Assembly: GCA_020722685.1 (NCBI GenBank)
Contig: DYKH01000124.1
Location: 1-6,654, forward strand
DNA from: Caldithrix sp.
Lineage (GTDB): Bacteria; KSB1; UBA2214; DYKH01
Length of the DNA: 6,654 nt
Reading direction: 5' to 3'
Below, one piece after another: positions 1 to 6,081 of the stretch (position 1 is its first letter; every line of letters starts with the position of its first letter). Under the pieces are notes generated by a model, which did not search any database, had not been told where the DNA came from, and saw only the letters and a program-made list of their open reading frames with translations. Both the position numbers and the translations under genes were made by a program.

Positions 1-1319
1 TTAATATCACCGCCCTGCTCAACAGTGACATCTAGCGTGTCAGGATTGCCCGCAAAATAATCATACAGCTCATTGATCAATGTATCAGCAAGCCCGGCAT
101 ATTGCACCCAATCGCTGCTAATGTGATATACACTCTTGTCATTCTTGGCGATGCTCGCGTCATTGCTCTTACTTTTGGTGTATTTGGTAACCCGCTTTAT
201 AGCATAGCCAGTCAGCTCGAGCTTAGTCATATAGACGCTTACCCCACTGTTATTGCTGATATTTAGTAATGCGGCGTCAGGAAAGTACGTCACGCCCACT
301 GAACAGGACGATGTATAATCCGTCCCGGTCCCGTTGCTATTAGCGTACATCTTGTAATTTGTGTTTGGCACTGGGGTGTCCCCGGACAACACATACGGTG
401 TTTCAGACAAATAAGGGACAGAGATAACAGTGTTGCCAGGCTCTAACAGCATCGGCTGAGTCAACTCGTATATCGTGCCATGCTCTTGGCGCGCAAATAT
501 GTTCACATCCACCTTAACAACGTTCACCATGTTGTCCCAAGGCATACTGCGATATATCTCTTTGAGCAGCATGCTATTATTCAGGGTGGCAACAGTCCCG
601 CGACTGCTAAGCCTATCACGATACACAAACTTACCATCACCGGCGACGTAGACATTACCCCCAAAACTATTGACCAGGTCAACGATTCCGTCCCATACAT
701 TCTTATCGGCATTGTTCCACCAGTACAACACGTAATCGTTATTGATCTCGATATTCCTACCCCAGCTTGCCGGCCAGGACACCGCGTCAAGTATATCGTT
801 CAGGATATTGGACACCGTCTTTGATTCGGCGACCGGTATCAGCTCTTTGCGGTTTTGCAGCCACAATATCGCATCTTTGGCCGTGATGGTGATTGTCTCT
901 CCTAGATAGCCCTGCGGTTTAATATCCGTAATCCGCCCAGTAAACAGATAATATTTTACGCCAGTAAGCCCGAGCCTTACCCAGACCCGCACGTACCGCC
1001 CCGCCCGTACATTAGGGTATAACGGCGAGTTAGCGTTGTATGGGTCATAGCGGTTAGTGCTGTCCGATAGCGTCAACGATAGCTCACCAGGGCTCGCTTG
1101 TTCAAATCCTGTGCCATCGGAGTTAATTAGGTTATTCCTGCCCCGCCGTATCTTTAAATCATGGCAATACTCAGCCTCGTTAGTCCCGCTAAACACCCCA
1201 TCGCCATCCCAATCTATCTCAATAGCCCAGCGTAATGTATTGTCTGACGGCTCACCAACTAACGCTCCGTAGTATTGCTCGTTATACACTACCTCGTTAT
1301 ACACTGCACTGTGTGCCAT
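1..1319 (-). CDS. Large tail protein after the tape measure (distal tail / hub-like minor tail protein), 3' end cut by the window
   Basis: The minus-strand frame stays open without a stop from the start codon to the window edge, giving at least 439 residues with the C-terminus missing. It lies directly after the tape measure gene, where siphophages encode distal-tail, hub or minor-tail proteins. Residues about 30-135 look like a beta-rich domain with the motifs WAIEIDWDGDG (31-41), RYDPYNANSPLYP (90-102) and GRYVRVWV (107-114), a pattern I associate with phage minor tail proteins. Residues 141-175 (ETITITAKDAILWL and on) resemble the start of a hub-like domain. Two ATGs are possible. The one at 1322 overlaps the tape measure stop as ATGA, but GAGG at 1329-1326 leaves only 3 nt to it and 6 nt to the ATG at 1319, so 1319 is preferred. 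The role at the distal tail end is inferred from position and motifs. It could instead be a tail-fibre-like or Tal-type protein, because the C-terminus is not visible. Confidence 0.82.
   Translation of the reverse strand, partial: MAHSAVYNEVVYNEQYYGALVGEPSDNTLRWAIEIDWDGDGVFSGTNEAEYCHDLKIRRGRNNLINSDGTGFEQASPGELSLTLSDSTNRYDPYNANSPLYPNVRAGRYVRVWVRLGLTGVKYYLFTGRITDIKPQGYLGETITITAKDAILWLQNRKELIPVAESKTVSNILNDILDAVSWPASWGRNIEINNDYVLYWWNNADKNVWDGIVDLVNSFGGNVYVAGDGKFVYRDRLSSRGTVATLNNSMLLKEIYRSMPWDNMVNVVKVDVNIFARQEHGTIYELTQPMLLEPGNTVISVPYLSETPYVLSGDTPVPNTNYKMYANSNGTGTDYTSSCSVGVTYFPDAALLNISNNSGVSVYMTKLELTGYAIKRVTKYTKSKSNDASIAKNDKSVYHISSDWVQYAGLADTLINELYDYFAGNPDTLDVTVEQGGDI
1278..1307 (-). repeat. 15-bp tandem duplication inside the tail protein N-terminus
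   Basis: Two adjacent 15-base units, 1278-1292 and 1293-1307, differ at one position (14 of 15 identical). On the coding strand each reads GYAGTGTATAACGAG and encodes (A/V)VYNE, so residues 5-14 of the tail protein are the same pentapeptide twice. The unit length is a multiple of three, so the frame is kept. Confidence 0.85.
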
Positions 1320-3382
1320 CATTTACCTCGCATCACTTGTTCAATCAGCGGTTTAAGTTTATACATGAGCTCGTCGCGGTCAGCCATCGAGAATACGGGC
1401 TGATAATTAATCACCACTTGTGGCGCGCTATAACCGCCCCCAGTCATTGCGGGATACGACGGCATTGCCTGAGCCATTGCATATCCCATCCCGTTCGGTA
1501 TTCCTGCTAAACTCACCCCAAGTTCTGGCATGGCTTTCCCAACCACCTCGTCCAGCGCCTTGCTAATCCCGCGCAGACCAAGCTCAAATGGCGTTGGTGA
1601 CCCCGGCGTAAGCCAGTCTGGCAGTACCAAGTCCATCAACTTGGCTGCCATGTCTGTTATCCAGTCAATTACCCCGCGAATAGCATTAGATATTGCGTTG
1701 AGCGCTGGGACAAGCGTACCCTGCAGTAAATTCGAAAAGCTCTGCGTTGTCCTTCCCCAGGTTTGGATACCGGCATCTATCAGCTTAATTAACGGCGTCA
1801 ACTCCCGCAACGCAACCGACACTAGTCTCAGCCCAGAGGTAGCCAGCGTTACAATAAGTTTAATTAGCGGCGGCAATATGGTAATTAATAGCGGCGTGAT
1901 CGCTATAATCAAGTCGGCAATTAGCCTAATCAGAGGCGGCAATACCTCCTTTATAGTCGGCATTGTGGCTCTTGTCAAATCAATAATAGCTTCGGCAAGT
2001 ATTGGTAATATCTCGCGGATAAGCGGTACTATCGCCAGCGCCAGCGCCGCAAATAGCTCTTTCAGCGCCGGCATTATCTCTTGTATCACCGGCGTTACCT
2101 CCTCGATCAGCGCCGCAATTACATCGGCCATTATCGGCAGTACTATATGCGCAATCTCCACCATAGCATCTATTATCGGCTGCAGTATTGGCATTATCAG
2201 CGGAATAACGCTATTAATCAGATTAGTTATAACCGGCAACAGCATATTGATTACATTCTGTATTTCGCCCAGCACCGGCACCAACAGCGCACTTATCGCC
2301 CCAAATATCGTCTCGATAAGCGGCACCAAAACTGGTAGGGCACCGTTAATCAGGTCCGTGAAAATACTAATCAACGGGGTAAGGACCGCGGTCAACGTGC
2401 CCAATGCCGGTCCAGCCAACTGTCCAAACGCATTGAGCAGCGTTCCCAGCAGCCCAATCACTTGTGGTCCAATCTGGGCCGAGAATGTCAGGAATGGCAT
2501 TACTAATCCATTCATTACAGCCGGCAGCATATCGCTGACTAGCATTTTAATGATTTCGCCAAACTTTTCAGCTAGTGGTGCAAGTCCGGCGGCAATTTTG
2601 TCGGCAAAAGCGGCAAATTCAGGGCCTTGAACAAGCTTAACTACTTCTCCGAGCCCGGATTTTACAACCTCGAAAAACGGCTTGAATGCAGTCCCTATCG
2701 TCAGCTTAACGCTGTCAGTAATCGTTGACCATAACCCCTCCATTGTGCCGGCTTGCTTCTCCATCGCTCCACTAAAGCGGTTAAACTCGTCGGTCAACGC
2801 CTTCCAAACAGTTTGGGTATCCACCCCACTCTTCTGCAATTCCTCAATCTTTTGGCGGCCTTCCGCGGTTAATATCCCCATTTCCTGCAGCCGCATCGCC
2901 GCCTCGCCAAACGGCTTGCCGCTTTGGATAGCAACATACGCCCGGCCAAACCACATTCCAACCTCGTCTATCGCCTGACCGGTGACCGCCGCGGCATTGC
3001 CGATAAGGTTAAGGTTGCCCATTGTATCAAGCGCGGTCCCGCCAAATGTCTCTAATAATTTGCTGGCATTAATGATCGGCCCCGTTTCGAACGGCGTCTT
3101 TGCCGCAAAATTATACAGGTCGGCAATGTGCTTCTTTGCCGCGTCGGCTGAACCGAGCAACGTTTCGAATTGCAGCGTAGCTGTCTCTAATGATGCGTTA
3201 GTCTTGACTGCACTGGCAATTAGCGCGCCAAAACCAGCTGCGGCAGCCGTAGCCCCGCCAAGTAGAGCCACCCCAGCAGCCTTGCCAATGCCAGCCAACC
3301 CGTCAAATGCCCTTCGCACCTTGCTGACATTGCTGGTCGCCTTATCATTAGCGATAATATCTATCTCTACTTTATCCGCCAT
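1319..3382 (-). CDS. Tail tape measure protein
   Basis: This 687-residue protein is the longest in the module and lies just after the chaperone frames, as expected for the tape measure that sets siphophage tail length and is packed inside the tube. The first 60 residues include a Gly/Ala-rich helix (34-58). Residues 65-245 form the recognisable tape-measure N-terminal domain (for example FETLLGSADAAKKHIADLY and AKTPFETGPIINASKLLETF). Residues about 330-520 are almost entirely hydrophobic, helical and proline-punctuated, with a regular 22-residue period. LPDWLTPGSPTPFELGLRGI at 587-606 is a motif common near tape measure C-termini. The ATG at 3382 has only a modest ribosome binding site (GAAGG or AAAGG upstream) and lies inside the end of the preceding -1 frame, suggesting coupled translation. 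The stop overlaps the next gene. At the usual rough 0.15 nm per residue the tail would be about 100 nm long, which is an inference. The hydrophobic core should not be read as a membrane protein. Confidence 0.95.
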   Translation of the reverse strand: MADKVEIDIIANDKATSNVSKVRRAFDGLAGIGKAAGVALLGGATAAAAGFGALIASAVKTNASLETATLQFETLLGSADAAKKHIADLYNFAAKTPFETGPIINASKLLETFGGTALDTMGNLNLIGNAAAVTGQAIDEVGMWFGRAYVAIQSGKPFGEAAMRLQEMGILTAEGRQKIEELQKSGVDTQTVWKALTDEFNRFSGAMEKQAGTMEGLWSTITDSVKLTIGTAFKPFFEVVKSGLGEVVKLVQGPEFAAFADKIAAGLAPLAEKFGEIIKMLVSDMLPAVMNGLVMPFLTFSAQIGPQVIGLLGTLLNAFGQLAGPALGTLTAVLTPLISIFTDLINGALPVLVPLIETIFGAISALLVPVLGEIQNVINMLLPVITNLINSVIPLIMPILQPIIDAMVEIAHIVLPIMADVIAALIEEVTPVIQEIMPALKELFAALALAIVPLIREILPILAEAIIDLTRATMPTIKEVLPPLIRLIADLIIAITPLLITILPPLIKLIVTLATSGLRLVSVALRELTPLIKLIDAGIQTWGRTTQSFSNLLQGTLVPALNAISNAIRGVIDWITDMAAKLMDLVLPDWLTPGSPTPFELGLRGISKALDEVVGKAMPELGVSLAGIPNGMGYAMAQAMPSYPAMTGGGYSAPQVVINYQPVFSMADRDELMYKLKPLIEQVMRGK
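1829..2092 (-). repeat. Four 22-residue repeats in the tape measure protein
   Basis: Residues 431-518 of the tape measure divide into four 22-residue units, each of 66 bases. Prolines fall at 431, 453, 475 and 497, and again at 438, 460, 482 and 504, so every unit has Pro at positions 1 and 8. Typical unit starts are PVIQEIMP, PLIREILP, PTIKEVLP and PLLITILP. The register continues upstream in weaker form, with Pro at 394 and 416 also 22 apart and in phase with 438. The repeat is clear in protein but degenerate in DNA. Confidence 0.85.
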
Positions 3383-3811
3383 CAGCCTTTGCCTTCTTGC
3401 CTAACAAACTCGTTAGTTCTAGCCAGCGCACTAACCATAAAACCTTGCTCCCCCCAGCGATCTCCCAGGGCGGCGTTCCCCACTCCCTAGCCAACATCAG
3501 TACCCCGACCCAGATCGGTGGAGTGCCGCCGTGATACACCGCCGAGATTAGGCGCTGGCGTTCGGAGGGGATACGGCTCTCCCCAATACAGCTTCGATTT
3601 GCTGGGCCAGGTCGGCCACAACGTCCGACAAGTCGCTCAACGTTAGTTTTCCAACCGCCTTAATCGCCTCATCCTCAGGGAGATAATCGCCGTTGTCGTC
3701 AGCCGCAAATTTGGCCAGCAAGTCGCGCACATCCCGCGCACTTAACTCGTTATTTTGGATAGCGATTATGTCATCTAGCGTGAGCCGGTCAAGTTCCACT
3801 TTTAGCTTCAT
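3372..3811 (-). CDS. Tail assembly chaperone G-T fusion made by -1 frameshift (downstream frame about 3566-3372)
   Basis: The frame -1 to the chaperone gene is open well upstream of the chaperone stop at 3550-3548 and continues to TAA at 3374-3372, inside the tape measure start. Slippage near 3583-3566 would join about 82 residues of G to about 64 of T, giving roughly 146 residues. The T part contains GGTPPIWVGVLMLAREWGTPPWEIAGG-type sequence (read here in pieces: PPIWVGVLMLAREW, then PPWEI) and a basic tail (GKKAKA), and looks like real protein. In lambda and many siphophages such a G/GT pair chaperones the tape measure before the tube assembles around it. No canonical XXXYYYZ heptamer is visible. 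Candidates are the G-run at 3584-3581 and the C-run at 3570-3564. Independent initiation at GTG 3539 or ATG 3497 is the alternative, but neither has a convincing ribosome binding site. The coding content is well supported; the mechanism is inferred from family precedent. Confidence 0.75.
3548..3811 (-). CDS. Tail assembly chaperone, short form (G-like)
   Basis: This is an 87-residue acidic, helical protein between the tube and tape measure genes, the standard place for the gpG-like chaperone that binds the tape measure and recruits tube subunits. Visible features are a helix with LDRLTLDDIIAIQ (8-19), a segment ARDVRDLLAKFAADDNGDYL (25-44), and a second helix LTLSDLSDVVADLAQQIEAVL (56-76, positions only as a guide). 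A loose end SPPNASA follows, consistent with a linker at the frameshift point. The frame can be extended by one codon to a TTG at 3814, but AAGGAGG at 3822-3816 leaves 1 nt before that TTG and 4 nt before the ATG at 3811, so the ATG is chosen. The ribosome binding site overlaps the stop codon of the tube gene. It is not recognised as a specific named family; the call rests on position, size and the companion -1 frame. Confidence 0.8.
   Translation of the reverse strand: MKLKVELDRLTLDDIIAIQNNELSARDVRDLLAKFAADDNGDYLPEDEAIKAVGKLTLSDLSDVVADLAQQIEAVLGRAVSPPNASA
3564..3586 (-). other. Candidate -1 frameshift zone at the end of the chaperone gene
   Basis: The coding strand here reads TTGGGGAGAGCCGTATCCCC followed by TCC. 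In the zero frame GGG (3583-3581) can re-pair as GGG one base back, and CCT (3568-3566) can re-pair as CCC. Neither has a well-matched neighbouring codon, so neither is a full slippery heptamer. GGGGA (3584-3580) and TCCCC (3571-3567) can also form a 5-bp stem with an 8-base loop, and CGCC/GGCG complementarity lies just downstream. The exact slip site is not resolved. Confidence 0.35.
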
Positions 3812-3815
3812 CAAC

Positions 3816-3822
3816 CCTCCTT
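3816..3822 (-). promoter_or_regulatory. Shine-Dalgarno site deciding the chaperone start
   Basis: The coding strand reads AAGGAGG across the stop codon of the tail tube gene. It is 4 nt from ATG 3811 and 1 nt from the alternative TTG 3814. It is one of the strongest ribosome binding sites in the window, in keeping with a need for abundant chaperone. Confidence 0.7.
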
Positions 3823-4828
3823 ATGGCAGGCTAGCCAACTCATTAACTACAATAATCTTGCCAATCATCGCTTGGGTGGCGTTGTACCCGAGTTGGAGTT
3901 TACCGGTCAGGATATCATTTCCGTCCTGCTCGCCCAGTTTTTCAAACGATATCCATTTCCCGACAAGATCAATCCGCAGTGTCTTCTTGGAGTATAGCGT
4001 CCCCGCAGTAGCAACATTACTGCCCTCGATATTAATCCTAATCGCTCGCGCGGTTTGGCTGAGCCAAGCCGACTTCTCGCTGACCGCACTCGAGTTATGC
4101 TCAAAGGTTATCTCCAGCGTCCCATCTGGGCCGACGTTCTTGATGTGTGAAAAGTATAGTTGACCACTACCGGTATACACCTCTTGCCAGCCCGTGGTTA
4201 TCTCAAGATTAAATCCTAGCAGCGTATTGCTCACCAACGTTGATCCAATCGTTCCTGACGCCGGGTCAATGTATAGCTTCGCCCGTTGAAACAGGATCTC
4301 CTCGACCGTCGGTATAGACAGCGATGGCGTAAACGTACTCGGGCTAACCTGCCTGCCAACCCACTCGGCGGAGTACTTCACCGCTTCCTTCGGGCTGCCC
4401 GACAGCTTAAACGACTTAACAAATGCATACTCCATTTCCTCGGCGGCGACGTTATCACCGCCCTCGATGGTATATGTCTGGATCGTCGGGACGGTAGTCG
4501 TCGGTAGTGGATATTCATATATTTTGTCGCTGCCCGTTCCGTCAGCAGCCCCAGTGCCAACCTGCTTAATCCCAGCCTCGAAGATATAAGGTAACTGCTC
4601 GTAAGTAGCCTCGTTGTCCCCCATTGACAACTTAGCAGCCACAGCCGGGATATAGCTGCGGTCTGTCTTAACCAACAAGCCGATATCCTCATCAGGTATC
4701 ACTAGCTCTGTGCTGTTTTCGAGCAGAGCATCTGTTACCCTCAACACAGCCGTTGCAGCGACAGCAGTTCCCGGAGTCGTCTCCTTGCCTATTTGTAATT
4801 TACGTAACTTCCTAATCCCGTCAGTCAT
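3821..4828 (-). CDS. Major tail tube protein
   Basis: This 335-residue protein, placed before the chaperone and tape measure genes, has the look of a siphophage tube subunit, which polymerises into the hollow tail through which DNA leaves. The N-terminus KLQIGKETTPGTAVAAT (9-25) is a typical opening of such proteins. The rest is beta-rich, with strands around 115-160 (TIQTYTIEGG, FVKSFKLSGSPKEAVKYSAEW) and 203-245 (LLGFNLEITTGWQEVYTGSG, then DGTLEITFEH). A final strand region covers 283-328. Flexible Gly/Ser/Thr-rich loops at 91-101 and 189-200 fit the surface or inter-ring loops of the fold. At 335 residues it is longer than lambda gpV (246) and closer to the larger tube class. The ATG at 4828 overlaps the end of the upstream small gene by 8 bases, with GGAGG inside that gene about 9 nt upstream, indicating translational coupling. 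Confidence 0.88.
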   Translation of the reverse strand: MTDGIRKLRKLQIGKETTPGTAVAATAVLRVTDALLENSTELVIPDEDIGLLVKTDRSYIPAVAAKLSMGDNEATYEQLPYIFEAGIKQVGTGAADGTGSDKIYEYPLPTTTVPTIQTYTIEGGDNVAAEEMEYAFVKSFKLSGSPKEAVKYSAEWVGRQVSPSTFTPSLSIPTVEEILFQRAKLYIDPASGTIGSTLVSNTLLGFNLEITTGWQEVYTGSGQLYFSHIKNVGPDGTLEITFEHNSSAVSEKSAWLSQTARAIRINIEGSNVATAGTLYSKKTLRIDLVGKWISFEKLGEQDGNDILTGKLQLGYNATQAMIGKIIVVNELASLP

Positions 4829-5042
4829 TGTCTTTATCCTCCGCTTTTCTTACTAGCATTTTATTCTCGCGGGTCAGCCGCGCCTCGCATTTAGCGTCTT
4901 CTAATGCGTACAGACCGCTCTTGAGCAGTGCCTCAGCGCCTCCGTATAAAGCGACCTCATCATCGCTTAAATCACGCGCCGGCACACCCGCCAACCAATC
5001 ACCATGCCCAATATATCTCATCATCATAACCACCTCACTCAC
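4821..5042 (-). CDS. Small conserved-looking phage protein between terminator and tube genes, function unknown
   Basis: This protein has 73 residues if started at GTG 5042, which overlaps the previous stop as GTGA. The next codons contain AGGTGG (5035-5030) followed by three consecutive ATGs at 5027, 5024 and 5021, with spacings of 2, 5 and 8 nt. The true start is probably 5024 or 5021, giving 66-67 residues. The protein begins MRYIGHGDWLAGVPARDLSD, continues with a helix-forming LYGGAEALLKSGLY, and ends in a highly charged tail (RKAEDKDND). The GVPARDL-type opening recurs in my memory of small proteins in phage structural modules, but I cannot attach a function to it. It overlaps the tube start by 8 bases, so it is probably made in step with tube protein. 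It might be a small virion or assembly factor. There is no signal peptide or membrane segment. Confidence 0.7.
   Translation of the reverse strand: MSEVVMMMRYIGHGDWLAGVPARDLSDDEVALYGGAEALLKSGLYALEDAKCEARLTRENKMLVRKAEDKDND
5030..5035 (-). promoter_or_regulatory. Shine-Dalgarno site suggesting an internal ATG start for the small gene
   Basis: AGGTGG on the coding strand lies inside the GTG-started frame and is 5 nt from ATG 5024 and 8 nt from ATG 5021. It argues that GTG 5042 is not the main start. Confidence 0.5.
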
Positions 5043-5443
5043 AGCGACATCATAATCTTGACCCCAACCTCAAATTTATAACCGATTGTGGTTGTATCAG
5101 CGTAAGACAGCCCGCCAAACGTACGGTTGATCGAGGTTATCGTGCTCACCGAACTGTTTAATGTTGGGTCGGCTATTAACTTGCGCAGGAATGCCTCACA
5201 TATCGCTTGCGCTTTGGCAATTGATATGCCCAACAACACCCGACTAATGTGTATCTCTACCACCAGCGTCACTAAGTCCTTCGCTTCACCAGCCGATAAC
5301 AGTTCGGTTGTTCCGCCGCCCTCGTACACGACCGCGAACGGCAGCATATCGGCCGCTTCCGTCGGCTTATTAGGCGCTGATTTGATGTCCGGTATGCCGC
5401 GCAGTATATTAACCAGCTCTTGGATTGCCGCAGACACGCTCAT
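5039..5443 (-). CDS. Tail terminator / head-tail joining protein
   Basis: This 134-residue protein lies immediately after the connector and two genes before the tail tube. That position and size fit the tail terminator (lambda gpU-like), the ring that stops tube growth and docks the tail to the head. It opens with an amphipathic helix (MSVSAAIQELVNILRGIPDI, 1-20). A strand pair follows at PFAVVYEGGG (35-44) and DLVTLVVEIHISR (56-68), then a long helix SIAKAQAICEAFLRKLIAD (74-92). The C-terminal strand is GYKFEVGVKIMM (121-132). This alternation of strands around helices matches the fold known for terminators, though the sequence alone does not exclude a head-closure (stopper) protein. The ATG at 5443 overlaps the connector stop as ATGA, with AGAGGG a few bases upstream, so the two are translationally coupled. 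Confidence 0.68.
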   Translation of the reverse strand: MSVSAAIQELVNILRGIPDIKSAPNKPTEAADMLPFAVVYEGGGTTELLSAGEAKDLVTLVVEIHISRVLLGISIAKAQAICEAFLRKLIADPTLNSSVSTITSINRTFGGLSYADTTTIGYKFEVGVKIMMSL

Positions 5444-6030
5444 ACGTCAACCCTCTTATATATCTCCACGATTGCTGCAACGTCGGGGTCTAGCTCCTTG
5501 GTATAGCGCAACTGCCCAAGCTCAACGACAGCCCCTGTGTCAGCGTAGCCACTTTGCCCGCGCCGAAACCACCTTACGGCTTGGATGATAGCCGCCTGCT
5601 TAATATCAGCTGGCACGACCGTCGAGTATCCCCATTTGGCGGTTATCTTGACCGCCTGTGGGTAATTAGGCCAAGCCACTAACGTCCCATAAACCTTTAA
5701 GTCAATCCGCACCCGCGGGTAACGATTGTACGGCCAAGTAGTGTAATCAGTAACGGCCAATGCAGTATAGACGCCGTCCCCAGCATAAGATACCTCAACG
5801 GTCACCGGCTCCTCGGCCATCTCGTCTACCCAGAGCTTATCTCTCCCGTTACCGTCATAGTAACGGGTGCTAGCTGTGGAGATGCCAAACGCCCCTAAGT
5901 CCCTACCGCACAAATCGTCAATCAAGCGTGATGCCCGGTCGGCTAGTGCGGTAAGTATGGCGTCATAAGTCGCATCATACGATGCATCCGGCATACTCTC
6001 TTTTATTTCGGCAAGCGTGCAATATGCCAT
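5440..6030 (-). CDS. Head-tail connector (gp6-like adaptor)
   Basis: This 196-residue protein, two genes after the capsid gene, has the shape of the gp6-like adaptor that binds under the portal as a ring. It opens MAYCTLAEIKESMPD and continues with a helical bundle including AILTALADRASRLIDDLCGR (24-43), typical of the family's N-terminal helices. A central beta part follows (TRYYDGNGRDKLWVDEM at 55-71 and EPVTVEVSYAGDGVY at 74-88). The late segment AVKITAKWGYSTVVPADIKQ (126-145), followed by helix AAIIQAVRWFRRG (146-158), is the pattern seen in these adaptors before their last helix. The C-terminal region includes LGQLRYTKELDPDVAAIVEIY (171-191, positions only). The ATG at 6030 has AAAGGG four or five bases upstream, and a hairpin-forming palindrome sits just before that site. 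The stop overlaps the next start. Confidence 0.8.
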   Translation of the reverse strand: MAYCTLAEIKESMPDASYDATYDAILTALADRASRLIDDLCGRDLGAFGISTASTRYYDGNGRDKLWVDEMAEEPVTVEVSYAGDGVYTALAVTDYTTWPYNRYPRVRIDLKVYGTLVAWPNYPQAVKITAKWGYSTVVPADIKQAAIIQAVRWFRRGQSGYADTGAVVELGQLRYTKELDPDVAAIVEIYKRVDV

Positions 6031-6043
6031 ATTTCCCTTTACT

Positions 6044-6069
6044 TATCGGGGAGGTTAACCTCCCCGATA
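6044..6069. repeat. Perfect 26-bp palindrome / hairpin in the only sizeable intergenic gap
   Basis: The sequence TATCGGGGAGG, a TTAA centre, and CCTCCCCGATA form an uninterrupted inverted repeat with no mismatch. As RNA it can form an 11-bp, mostly G-C stem with a 4-base loop. It lies 12 nt after the stop of the 121-residue gene and 13 nt before the connector ATG. No U-run follows on either strand, so it is not a standard intrinsic terminator. It may act as a transcript-end stabiliser, an RNase processing site, a partial attenuator, or a protein-binding site. Its left arm also carries a GGGGAGG ribosome-binding-like sequence that would be hidden in the stem. Confidence 0.85.
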
Positions 6070-6081
6070 GACTAAACGATT

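Noticed and set aside
480..824. Plus-strand open frame of 114 codons and other short plus-strand frames in the 1-1510 region
   Set aside because: They are antisense to the continuous minus-strand tail protein frame, have no ribosome binding site support, and give non-protein-like sequence.
1829..2400. Hydrophobic segments that could be read as transmembrane helices
   Set aside because: They lie in the middle of the tape measure protein, where long hydrophobic helical stretches are normal. The regular proline phasing fits a repeat assembly better than a membrane protein.
1530..2630. Long plus-strand open frame of 366 codons antisense to the tape measure gene
   Set aside because: It mirrors the Ile/Leu-rich, low-complexity tape measure coding sequence, whose reverse complement happens to lack stops. 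The product is a Ser/Ile/Asn-rich string with no domain, and it runs against an intact gene of a recognised family.
3812..3814. TTG as the chaperone start
   Set aside because: It lies only 1 nt from the Shine-Dalgarno core, while the next codon is ATG at a workable distance.
6044..6069. Intrinsic transcription terminator
   Set aside because: The hairpin is strong, but the bases after it on the coding strand read AGTAAAGGG and on the other strand GACTAAACG, so there is no U-run. Genes continue in the same direction 13 nt later.
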